Positions 1-12,402 of a stretch of 64,000 bases of DNA are shown here, in pieces. The stretch covers positions 1,674,001 to 1,738,000 of the forward strand of contig MJGA01000005.1 in assembly GCA_001910725.1 (NCBI GenBank). Reading direction: 5' to 3'. Numbering within the stretch: position 1 is the stretch's first letter; each line of letters opens with the position of its first letter. Source of the stretch: Phanerodontia chrysosporium. Lineage: Eukaryota > Basidiomycota > Agaricomycetes > Polyporales > Phanerochaetaceae. The notes beneath the pieces were generated by a model that searched no databases, was not told the DNA's origin, and worked only from the letters and a program-made list of their open reading frames with translations. A program made the position numbers and the translations under genes.

Positions 1-1931
<1,931 letters not shown>

Positions 1932-3679
1932 GATGATTGCAAGAGAAGATGCTTTTGAGGATAGAACCGGTGTCCGAGGAGTAGATGCTGCTGTAGAGGA
2001 TGAAGCTGAAGCTGAGGATGCTGTCGTCCACGGCCTTCAGCACAGGCTTATATCCACCATTGCAATCTGGAATTGGCGTATTCTCCTTTGTACGACTCGC
2101 TGCAGCCCCGACATGGATTCCAAATTATTGCGGTGTGCTGCATGTTCACCTGTGCGCTGACGGGCCAATGGCCAGTGTTGGTTTCCTGCAGTGTCCGGCG
2201 CGTATCATGCCATCAACCTTCGTGGCTGCAACTCTACGCTGCGACAAATGCATGTGACAGTTGGTTTATCCATCGTCGTTAGATTATTCGAGGACGCTGA
2301 TTGGCTCTGACGAGGGCGTCAGAGCGCCAGCACCACGAGCTGCCAACGAGAATCTGGAATTCACCTCAGTGGAATCTGGAATTGCAGGAACAAATTGTCA
2401 CACACCATCTTCGAGAGGTTCCGCCGGCCGACGAGCGTACGGTCAGTGTCACGCTCGGCCTGCACCACGGCGGCCCTGCCAGGGATGGGAGACCCTAACT
2501 GGGACGAAAGCGTGCGTGTTCGGGGCGATCAGCATAAAATCCGTCCAGGTGATAACACCGGCAGCGGTGCAGGGTCGTGCTCGTCACTGCGTCGCACAAT
2601 AGGATGATACACGGGCGGTAAAGGCGATGCCGTCGATAGGCAAGAAGTTTCGGCAAAGGGACCTGTCGAACGCTGTCGAATGTAACTGGTCCGAAACAAG
2701 TCTGGAGCCACGAGGGGTGTGCAGTAATCTCCGCCTCACTCTGAGCGTTCCCATCGGCAGCAATGCGGGTTGTGCATGTTGGAGTACAGTTGTGCGAGGC
2801 AGACGACGTGAGCTGCGAGCACAGGGGTTGCCTACGCGGCCCTGAAGCAGCTAATTGGCGTTGCCTAACGGTGATGTGGAACCGACAATCATGGCGGTGC
2901 GCGATGCAGGCTCGGGACGGACTCACGGGCCCGTCGCTGGGAACGATCAGGGGCGTCGGAGATTTCCGAGAGCCCCTCAATTTGACTCCGACTGCGGCTC
3001 CGAGGGAGCGCCACAGCGGACTTTGCTTTCGTTGCGCGGCGGAGTGTGAAATTGCAGTTGCCACGTGGCATATCGAGGGCCTCGACACAGGACCGAAGCG
3101 ATCAAAAGTCGAAAAGTCGGGGAGCTGATGGTCGGCCATATACATCGCTGTCACTCCTTTCCTCCGCCTCTCCTGTCCTCCCTTCCTGCCAAGTTTCGCC
3201 CCAGCGTGCTTGGCTTCATTCCCCTCGACCCGCTGCAGCATCCGCCGCATTGGCATAGAGACTGCTCTGTGAGTCCCCCTTCCGTTTCCCAGATACGGCT
3301 GCAAGCGGTGCTCGCGGCCGGCACAGTGTAATCATAATCCCAGACATGTTATCAGATTGCGACCGTCGCTCTCCTCCACACCCTCGTCAGGGCTGCTACG
3401 AGACAGCTTAGGCTGCACGAGAGAGCACGTTAGCTAGCACGCGTGGTGCATTAGCTCCCGCGCCTCATGCGCCAAAGCGCCCGGAGGCGCACCCGCTAAC
3501 GGGACCTGCGCTCGTACCTTTCGTGCCGCATTCCTTCAAATCGACGTACCTCGATCGGGATTGTTGATGATTAGCGTGCTTTGTAGGTCCCTGGTCTAGT
3601 CGTCGCCATTTTCATACTCCTCCGAGCCTCCAAAGGCTAAACGACATTTCACGCTAACGACCATCTGCGGCCGACCGCC
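1932..3679. other. Intergenic, divergent promoter region
   Basis: About 1.75 kb between the divergent starts of ATP sulfurylase and the GT61 gene. It should hold both promoters and 5' leaders. A 269-codon open frame lies on the minus strand (2495-3304), but it has no recognisable domain and a composition typical of chance frames in GC-rich DNA. No gene can be supported here. Confidence 0.5.
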
Positions 3680-5376
3680 ATGGCCCGTACACGATCGCTC
3701 CGCGATGTCGTGCTAGTGCTTGTCGGCGCGCTCTGCATGCACATCGCCACCAGCTTCTTCGGCATGTTCCAGCCAGAGTTCTTCTCGGGCGACATCATCG
3801 TCAACACCCAGGTGAACCACCACGAGGCAGCGGCGCGCGCGCCGCCGCCGCAGCCGCCGCAAGAGCTGAATGCAGGCACCCTGCAGGACGTCGTGACTGT
3901 GGACACGTCCGTCGCAGCCGTTGACGACTTTGCAGAGACGACCGTGGAGTCGCATGCACCCGGCTGGACCGTCTTTAAGAACCTCTACATGTCCAACGGC
4001 ACGCTCTTCGTCGTCTCGTCACGGCCCTCGTCCGAGTTCCCCGACATACGCCTCATCACGTCTACCGGCCTTCCTGCGGAGAACACCCCCGAGAACATCG
4101 CTGCACGCATGCCGACCGCCAAAGACCTCGACTTCCTCACGCCCGCCGAGGCGCGCGAACGCTGGGGTGCCTCGCTCGAGAACCTCGAGACACACCGCAA
4201 CCGCGTGTACCCCGTGCACGGCAACACGTTCCTGTTCAACGATCCGCAGCAGTTCCTCGACCACTACTATCACTTCTGTGCAGAGCTACTCCTCGGTGCG
4301 TGGGCGATGTGGCAGGCACGTTCAACGCCAAGGTCGACCCCGCGAACGCGGAGGTGACGACGGCGCCGCCGGTCACGCGCGCAATCTTCGCGCACGCGGA
4401 CGCGAACGGCTGGCGGGATCGCCCGGGGTTCAACTCGTACTTCCTGCGCGCGGCGTTCCCGGACCTGACGGTCGAGGTGCAGAGCGACTGGCAGGACCGC
4501 ATTGCGGCGAGCGCGGCGGGCGGGGCGCACGCGCGGGCGTGGCGCTTCGACACGGTGCTGCTCGCGGACCGCAGCGCGGCGTTCCGCGGCGTGATCTGCG
4601 GGACGCAGGTGCACCGCACGGCGGGCGAGGCATTCCACCACATGCGCAACCTCGGCGCGCTCGCGCGCTGGTGGTGGGAGCCCGTGCGCCGCGCCGTGCT
4701 GCGCTTCGCGGACGTCCCCGGCGCGACGATCGCGCTCGGCACGCGCGCCGCGGCGCGGGCAGAGCGCGGGCTCGCGGTCCCCGGCCCCGACGACACCGTC
4801 GTGATCACGTACGTCAACCGCCAGGGCGTGCGCCGCCACCTCATCGACGAGGACCACGACGCGCTCGTCGCCGCGCTCGAGCAGCTGTGTGCCGCGCGCG
4901 GCTGGGAGTTCAACAACGCCAAGGCGGAGCTCCTCACGAAGGAGGAGCAGCTTGCGCTCGTCGCGAAGACGACGGTGCTCCTCGGTGTGCACGGCAACGG
5001 CCTCACGGTGCGTTACCGCCCCCGTGCGTCGTGCAGCGCACACCGTACTGACGCACCCCCGCACAGCACCTGATCATGATGTCCCGACGCCTGTCTCGAC
5101 GGTCATCGAGCTCTTCTTCCCGGGCGGCTTCGCGCACGACTACGAGTGGACGGCGCGCGCGCTCGGGCACAAGCACTTCGCGGTCTGGAACGACACGTGC
5201 GTTGCCCCCATCCTCTGTCGCTCATAGGAAAGGCTGACGGTTGCACCAGATACCACACGTACCCGAACCTGCCCTGGGTGGACTACCCCGAGGGCTTCCA
5301 GGGGACGCGCATCCCCGTACACGCGCCGACGGTCGTGCAGATCATCGAGGAGCGCATCGCGGGCCGGCTCCCATGA
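3680..5376 (+). CDS. GT61-family (DUF563/EOGT-like) glycosyltransferase with two apparent frame breaks
   Basis: Probable type II Golgi/ER glycosyltransferase of CAZy family GT61. Residues 10-25 form a hydrophobic signal-anchor after MARTRSLRD, followed by a Pro/Ala-rich stem. The catalytic part shows DHYYHFCAELLLGAW, then FDTVLLADRSAAFRG and the family motif LLGVHGNGLT, then STVIELFFPGGFAHDYEWTA. Introns are read at about 5008-5066 and 5199-5250, and the stop is at 5374-5376. Two joins fail by one base. Between MW(Q) near 4312 and GTFNAKVDP the frame moves by -1, and the only GT-AG pair there would give a 20-nt intron. After the 5066 acceptor the expected HLIMMS-PTPVSTV is again one base short. 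Both breaks lie in G or C runs, so the gene is either a pseudogene or the assembly lost two bases. The acceptor sugar is unknown. Confidence 0.85.
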
Positions 5377-6310
5377 TCGTCGCCTTAAATACACCAGTTT
5401 TGCCTTCCTTTTGCTATTCGCTTTCTACACGACTACAGTACGCAGGACTCGCCTCCTTTTCTTCGTCCCTAGCGACGCCGCACCCATGCTGGAACGTTGA
5501 CCTTCCGCCGTTTGCCTCTTTCACTGCGTCCTTCCGTCCATACTTTCCTTTCTCTTTCAAAGACACATAATGCTAATCGTCGTGCGTACGGACGCGCCGT
5601 TTTTCTTCCTGTTTTTCTGTGGTTCTTGACACTCTCTGGCTCGCTGCCGCTGGTGTAGTTGTATGCGCGTTGTTGCTACCAAGGTCGCCCCGGACTGCTG
5701 CTAGGCTTTTCCGGGCCGGTTGATTGTCGTAAAGTGATACCATAGCTTGAATTGCTCTCTGGAGAGTCTGATCGCGACTGTATGACTGTTTACAGGAGCA
5801 TGATTGTTGTGGGCGGGTAGGTAGGCTGGTCTCCGCGCCTAGCCGATGACTACAAATATTCGTTTCATCCTACATAAGCCAAGATATCCACGTTTTCCTC
5901 TTCCTATGTGTCCTCAACCATTGAGAACTGAGGTCTTGCCTTGGTCACACTTAGAAGACCACCGAGACACCGCATGTGGACTTTGACACCTAGCACAACG
6001 GCGCTTTCCAGAGGCTAATTGCTGCACTAGTTGCCTGACAAACATATTGATGTCTATGAAATAGAAACCTGATGGAATAGCAGTTACCTGTTGGTTGTAT
6101 CCACTCCTTCCCTTCTGCTGGCCCATCCAGGAGGCTGGCACCCCTGGTCCAACGGGATCAAGGGGCCGGCCGAGATATCAGACCTACGGGTCGGCTCGCA
6201 AGACGCCTGAGCTAGCCGCACTCAATACGACTTTGGTTCGGGAAATGTAACGTTGGAATGAAAGAGGTCGGACCTCCGCAACGCAGGCTACGACGAGAGA
6301 GAGAGACACG
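5377..6310. other. Convergent intergenic region
   Basis: About 0.9 kb between the 3' ends of the GT61 and F-box genes, expected to contain both 3' UTRs. Pyrimidine-rich stretches near 5440-5640 fit fungal 3' UTR sequence. No gene or repeat recognised. Confidence 0.5.
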
Positions 6311-7788
6311 TCAGAGAAAACGGAGACACGCCATGAAAAACGTCACAGTGCTCACACGCTCGACCGATGGCTGTATCCTGAGTTTCCTGTGCATGCTCGT
6401 CAGGGGGAGCATGCGCTTCACGAGGTACGTCATGAGGCTGTCGGACCAGCCGGCCTTCCAGCGCCACGCGACGGTGCGGAGCGTGGGGTGCGTCGCGAGG
6501 AAGGCGTCGAGCTCGCCCCAGCCGTACGCGTGCAGCGTCCCGAGCTCGGTCTCGCGCGTCGCGCTCCCGACGAGCTCGAAGGTCAGGCTCGTGAACGCGC
6601 CGAGGCCACCGTGCGCACGATCTCGTCTACCTGGCGCCCCGCCGCGTCAAAGTGCACCGAGTTCTGCGCCGCGTTCTCGCGCGGCATGTACAGCAGCATC
6701 GTCAGGTGCAGGCTCTCGAGCCGCGTGCACGCGCCGAGCGAGAAGCGCGCGGAGGTCAGGATGTGGGAGCCTGGGGACGCGGATCAGCGGTGCGTCTGCA
6801 GACCCGTGTGTGGAGACCTACGCTGGTACATGCGTGTCGAGAGCTTGTGCGACGACAGGTCCAAGCTGACGTGCCGCAGGGTGCCACTGGCAGCCTGGAT
6901 TATCCGGCCGATGGCGATGAAATCCTCGTCCACAGTCGTCACGACGGCCGAGAACGATTGGAGCGATTGCATCGTCTGCGTGTCCTGCAAGTAGTCCAAG
7001 AGGTACCTGTCCATTTCGTGCGAGCGGAGGTGGCAAGATTCGAGCCGTAGGTTGGGCGGCAGCAGGAGCGGCCTTGCAAAGGGCGAGAAGCGGTCAAAAG
7101 ACTCGAGGCGGCCTAGCATCCCGCCGTTGAAGATGAACTCTTGAACACAAGGCAGCCAGTAGAAGATACTCGTAAGGTCGGGTACGGCCTGGGAATCGCG
7201 ATAGGTGAGCTCGAGGGTCCTAACACGGGGAAAACATGGCCACAGTGGCATGGCCTGGTCGCGCGCTCTGATCCAGCGAACGTGGGTGAATCGGAGGACT
7301 TCAACACCAGGACAGCTGCTGATCAGCCGCGCGAGATCGTCCACGGAAAGGCTGGTGAGTAGATTCACGTCTTGGTTCTGGTTGCGCAGATGAAGCTCCT
7401 TCACGAGCGACCTAAGCGGCCAGCGGTCATGTTGCAGAAACGGGAGGAGACAGGCGCCGTCCCTGTCAACCGCAGTCAGAGCGACGCTGTCGAACATGTA
7501 ACGTCGCGCGCAGGACCACCATCGCCTGCATACGAGGGAGGCCGACTTGAGGGACGCCTTGTCGTCTGCGAGAGCGCGCAGGCACATGTCGACGAGCTCT
7601 GGCGGGATGTCGCATGGGGTGGCAAGCCTCGCCTGGAGGCGGCTGGGGCGACCTGCGCTAGAAAGGGCGAGGGTGAGCAGCAAGCCGAACGCATGGTGGA
7701 CGAACATGATGGTGGTGATCAGTAAAGTCGTGGCCAACAGCCGCCACTCGCCACATGTCCCCTTAGCGCCGCATGTTGGACAAAGCAA
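6311..7788 (-). CDS. F-box/LRR-like protein
   Basis: Probable substrate adaptor of an SCF ubiquitin ligase, though no target can be inferred. The long first exon (7788-6822) carries an F-box-like segment, PPELVDMCLRAL...LKSASLVCRRWW, followed by irregular leucine-rich text (VEVLRFTHVRW, VRTLELTYRD) as in basidiomycete F-box proteins. An intron is clear at 6771-6821. The second exon continues HILTSARFSLGACTRLESLHL. Its frame breaks by -1 near 6604-6612 before resuming as GLGAFTSLTFELVGSA and running to a TGA at 6311-6313. The ATG at 7788 precedes a Cys-containing hydrophobic leader; the ATG of MFVHHAFG about 80 bases further in is an alternative start. Related proteins occur in large, fast-evolving families in these fungi. 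Confidence 0.7.
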
Positions 7789-7826
7789 CGAGCAATTTAG
7801 GCAATCCCGATCAAAACAGGCGCAGG

Positions 7827-9232
7827 CTATGCAACGAGAGGCGGGAACATCGCTCCCTCGCTATCCGGTGTGCCCTCGACCTCCACGCGCACACCAGCAC
7901 CAACAGGCACACATCCTTCGCCCATCGCGTTCTCCAGCGCAACCTTCACACCGAACCCTGAGCAGTGCATCGGCAGGATGTACGTCGGCGACGGTCGCAA
8001 TTTGTTGGCGAAGAAATCCACCGTGGGCTCGATTCGGTTTGCGAGCTCTGGCCCACCCAGGTGCAGACCTCCGATAATCTGCGGAGGTTAATGGAGAGCT
8101 GTCGATGCGAGCAATGTAGAAAATACCATGTGTATCGGCCTCTTGAACCTCTCCACTGCGTCCTTGGCGACGTTCACGATTCCAGCGTGGGAACACCTAG
8201 AGACAGAAGTGAGCGAGAATGAACGTTTACCATGAAACGATACTGACGAGGAAAAGATCACCAGGCCCTTGCCAACCACGTCCACAGCAGCGTACCGTTC
8301 ATCCATGATGTGCTGACATGACAGCGTGAGAGACCCGATCCGCGCAGACGATCCACGAGAGCAAGCTCACCTCCTCGGGCACCCACTCCCCTTGCGGCGC
8401 AGCCTCAGTCTGCCTCCACCTCGTGCCTCCAAACAAACCCTGCTCAAAGTCCGTCACACGCGGGATCTCCCCGCTCACAAAGACCGTCCCGCCCGCGACG
8501 GCGTGCCCCTCGTCGTGCTTCTCCACGATACCGCCCTCACCTTCGATCTCCTCGAACGTCGGGTCTGCCGCGAGGCGGCAGAGCACCTTCCCGTGCGGCG
8601 CGATGCCGCGCGCGGCGGGGCGGTCCGGGTGCAGGTCAACGACGCAGCGCCCGTGCTCGGCGCGCGCGGCGGCTGCACGCAGGCGCAGGAACGCGAGGAT
8701 GCCGCCGCTGTGGTCCGAGTGCCAGTGCGAGAGCACGATGCGGGAGACGCGTTCCACGGGGATGTTCAGCGCGGCGACGTTGCGTGTGATGCTCTTCGAC
8801 TCGGGGCCTGCGTCGAAGAGCGTGTAGTGCGACTCGGACTCGCCCTCTGCCTTTGTTTCCTGAAGATGGGGTCTGTGAACTTTTGGGGTTAGGCAAAAAG
8901 ATATTCTGTCTCGCTCACGATGTAGGCCGAGAACCCATGGGCGCCTGACGATTACGAGGTCAGAACGAGGTCACGCTTACAGAACAGATACCTACCGCAG
9001 CAGTAGTTCTCAAGGTCGAGAATGGGGGCACCAGTGACTGAATCGATAGGCGGGTTGTTCTCCGTCACCTGATAACGCAGCTCTTGGGTGAAGCCTGGCG
9101 GCATCTTGATAAACCTGCGTGAGGATGCTCAACTGAGTGGTCTACAGCAGGCAGCACCAACGCCGCTGACCATTCGATAGTGTTGTCCACCAAAAAGGTG
9201 ACCACAAGCTTGTCGACACGCTTGAGACTCAT
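7827..9232 (-). CDS. Metallo-beta-lactamase-fold hydrolase
   Basis: Cytosolic enzyme of the MBL superfamily, of the type often annotated as methanopterin-synthesis-like MBL protein. The start at 9232 gives MSLKRVDKLVVTFLVDNTIEW. Exons then carry PPGFTQELRYQVTENNPP, AHGFSAYI and HYTLFDAGPESKS, and the metal-binding motif SHWHSDHSGG (HxHxDH, near 8705-8730). Further ligands are likely in FSSCSHAGIVN (8200-8270) and in LPMHCSGF (about 7960). The last exon ends ...GAMFPPLVA with TAG at 7827-7829. At least five introns are implied, with boundaries approximate. The order of motifs and the length (about 340 aa) fit a single complete domain. The substrate cannot be told from sequence. Confidence 0.85.
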
Positions 9233-9532
9233 CGTGGTCGGAGAAGATCTGCAGAGGAACGCGACGCGCTGCGCTGGCTCTTATGAGGGGTCAGATGACG
9301 TAACACAATCGATCAAAACGCAGAGGAGTCGACGCAGATGCGGCAGACGGGCGGGGCAGCGCGCGAGGGCGTCACACGCGGCGTATGTGGTCTGAACTTG
9401 ATGAGCACGATGCATTACAACAAGTACAGAAAGTACAGAAAGACGATACCCGTGGGTGCTGGTGATACCATGTGTCCGCAGAGTCTACAACGACCGAAAA
9501 CAGCTGAATAACACTGGAACGAAACAGAGAGA

Positions 9533-11081
9533 TTAAGCAGCTTGTCTGCAATAAGATGATGAGCACAGCCTCTGCGATGCGTGGGCAGCAAGTACTCACG
9601 CCATCCCACCATAGCCCATCGCAGCGCCAGACTCGGCAAGCTTGCGCTGACGGAACGCCTATGGGCGGCGATGTCAGCGGGCGCAAGAGAAGAGCGCAGT
9701 AAATCACATACCCGGCGGTACTTGGTGCGCTCGTAGGTGACGAGACCGACAACGATGAGCGCGATAACGGAGATACCCGCAAAGACAGCAAGGCCGATGG
9801 GGAGAACGGAGAGCTGCTTGCCAGGGAGCGTGAATGCGGGCGAGCTGGACGACGCAGAGTCGGCAGCAGAGGTGCCCGAGGGCGCAGCGGAAGAATCGGA
9901 AGAGGTGGAAGGAGAAGGGGTAGGGTTCGGGTTGCCGCCAGCGGCATTAGCAGGGACCGCAGACGGCCCTTCCGAGGTGGACGACGCAGCCGCTGTAGGA
10001 GCAGCGCTCACGGTTGGTGCTGCGGACGCAGGAATGCTCGAAACACCCTATTAATAGTGTTGTCAGCCTTGACAATGATCCTTGGCGCGGTGATCAGCCC
10101 CCACGTACGTTGACAACAACTCCAGGTTCCGTCGCTGCAGAGGAAGCGCTGCTTGGGACTGCCTGGGATGCCTTGGGACTAGCCGGTGCCGAGGCCGGTG
10201 AGGAAGAAGCCGGAGACACAGTCGGGATGGCAGTCACTGTGGATACCCCCTACATTGTTCTAATTTAGCTCATGGAACGTCTCTGCATGGACATGGGGTG
10301 CTCACATTGACTACAACGCCAGACTCGCTCACAGGCGCAACTGAGGATGAAGCCGATGGAGATACAGTAATGGCTCCAGTAGGCTGAGTGATAGAGGGTG
10401 ATGCATCTGGAGAATAGCTCAGTCAACAGGTATGCACATTGAGTCAAGAACGCCACACACCTCCAGAACTCGGAGCAGCAGTGGCGATCGAGCTAGTAGA
10501 CGCGCTCTCGGATGTTGAGGCAGAAGCTGGCGCAGAGTCCGAGGGAGTAGGGAACGGGGATGGGCTCGGGCTAACCACAGGTGTTTCTGTAGGCACCAGG
10601 GACGCGCTTGCACTTTCGCTCGCCGCAGGCGAGGTACTTGCTGGGGAGGCAGCAGAGTCGGTGATGACAGACGTGCCAGATGCAGACGGGGACGCGGCGG
10701 CAGTGGTTTCCCCAGTCGCACTGCTGATAGGGCTGGAACCAGGAGGCATAGACACGAGGGTGCACACCTTCTCTTCCTTCACAAGCGGCGTGCCCGTCGG
10801 GTCCGTAAATGGCGTCATGGTAATGTTGCACGTCTGTTGCATAGGGCCGGCAGATCTAGTCCATGTCAGTGTCTTCCAACATGCATGAGCAATGGCACGA
10901 CGCACGTCTGCAAGACATCCTGCGTCTGAATAGTCACGGGCTGCGAAAGGTTGTCGCCATTCTGGCGGACGGTCAGAGTGCGGGACTGGCGCGCCGAGGT
11001 GGGGAGTGCATCTGCAACCCCCAGAAGCACGCCAAGTAACTGAAGAACGCTAAGAAGAAGGAATCCCGATGGACCGAGCAT
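9533..11081 (-). CDS. Secreted/membrane Ser/Thr-rich single-pass protein
   Basis: Function unknown; the architecture resembles cell-wall stress sensors or mucin-like proteins. The start at 11081 gives a signal peptide (MLGPSGFLLLSVLQLLGVLLGVADA) followed by ARQSRTLTVRQNG. A short ectodomain with CNITMTPFTDPTG and VCTLVSMPPGSS leads into a long Ser/Thr/Pro/Ala-rich stretch (10444-10740 and 9850-10011) likely to be O-mannosylated. A transmembrane helix (VLPIGLAVFAGISVIALIVV) is followed by a basic stop-transfer, TYERTKYR. The short cytosolic tail AFRQRKLAESGAAMGYGGMAQAA ends at TAA 9533-9535 if the GTGAGT...TTGCAG intron (about 9552-9603) is used. Exon joins within 10020-10450 and near 10870-10910 are not resolved. 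Confidence 0.65.
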
Positions 11082-12402
11082 CGTTGGAGGGCGTGGGGCG
11101 TGTAATTTCGCGGAAATCACAGGTGGGTTGGACAAGAAACGAGCGGAGACCCTGCTCCCGGTGGTCGACGAGCCTGAGTGCGACGACGAAAGAGGTTGGA
11201 AAGGAACGGAATGGCCCCCAGGGCGAAGAGAAAAGCAGACGGAGCGGAACCACAGACAATGGTGACCAAAGTCAAAAGGGCGGGCCACAGCCAAGAGCCG
11301 TCCTGCCCGCTTCGGCGTCTCCGTCGCGGTATCCCATCAAAAGCCAATCAAGGCGCGTAACCACTTCGCGTGACTGGGCTTCAAGTCCAATTCTATGGAA
11401 GTAAGTATCATTTCTTACCCAGTAACAGACACAGCTTATACAGCGTGCAACCGGCAAATGCCGCATGGAGACAACCATCAACTCCAATCTTGTGCAGGCA
11501 GTCGGGCAGAGATCCTTGAACAATCACGACAAGGACCAGTCGAAGGCATAACCCCAATCTTTGGCAGTACTGGGCTCCAGCACCACTGATATGTGAAGAT
11601 TGGAAGGCCGAGTACTTTTGGGCAACAGTCGCAGCCGCTACGAGTAGACTCTGCAATGGTGCGCTCCGTCGCCTCGCTGCTTCAAATAAAATTTTGCAGG
11701 TGTCCGTCTAGACTGCTCTAGACATCGGGAGGCGTCTCCACGCACTTCTGGACGGGGCCTCGGTGTCGCCTCGCGACGGTTGACGATGTCGAAGGGTCGT
11801 CGGCTGCCGCAGATGCGATAAATTTGTCGCTTCCGAAGCACCGCAAAGCCTCAATATGCTGAGCGGCATGCGTCCCATGTGTCCACCGCAGTCGTGTTCT
11901 GAATCCTATTCTATGGCTCTGTCTACTATTATTTGCTGTGCCATCGCCGTTCTACTGTCATCCCCGGCTCTGTCCTCGGGCTGGCAGCGGAAGCTTCTTC
12001 TAGATATGCGAGAGACAACTTCCTCAGACAGAAGGTAGATCGTGGTTTCGTCTGCGTGAGAGTATCGATAGTCATATGATGTAAGCTCCGCAGTGAACTG
12101 TTCGGCCCTATACTGCCCTTGCCATGAAGTTAGTATATACCATCAAGACGTCGAAGTCGCTATTACATTGTAGAGGACGAGCACTTTCCGCTTAGGTCTG
12201 GTGGTCGGACTTCGACGAAGAGCGTTGCTGACCCTTGCATTAGACGCCACCGTTGTGGCGCCTGATGACATAAGCGAGCACTCTCGTGACATCCCACTGC
12301 TTCTACAAACATGGACGAACGTCTAGATGTGTGGTAAATAACAGCCTACATGGTTCGTATACAAATCTAATAGAAGATGAACCGAGAACATTTTGTCGGA
12401 TG
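11082..12402. other. Intergenic, no gene seen
   Basis: About 1.3 kb between the start of the Ser/Thr-rich membrane protein and the stop of the P5B ATPase. Short open frames here lack domains, and none has splice signals that join into a sensible protein. Confidence 0.45.

Noticed and set aside
2495..3304. 269-codon minus-strand open frame
   Set aside because: No domain, irregular composition, no splice context and it lies in the divergent promoter region; long chance frames are common in GC-rich DNA.
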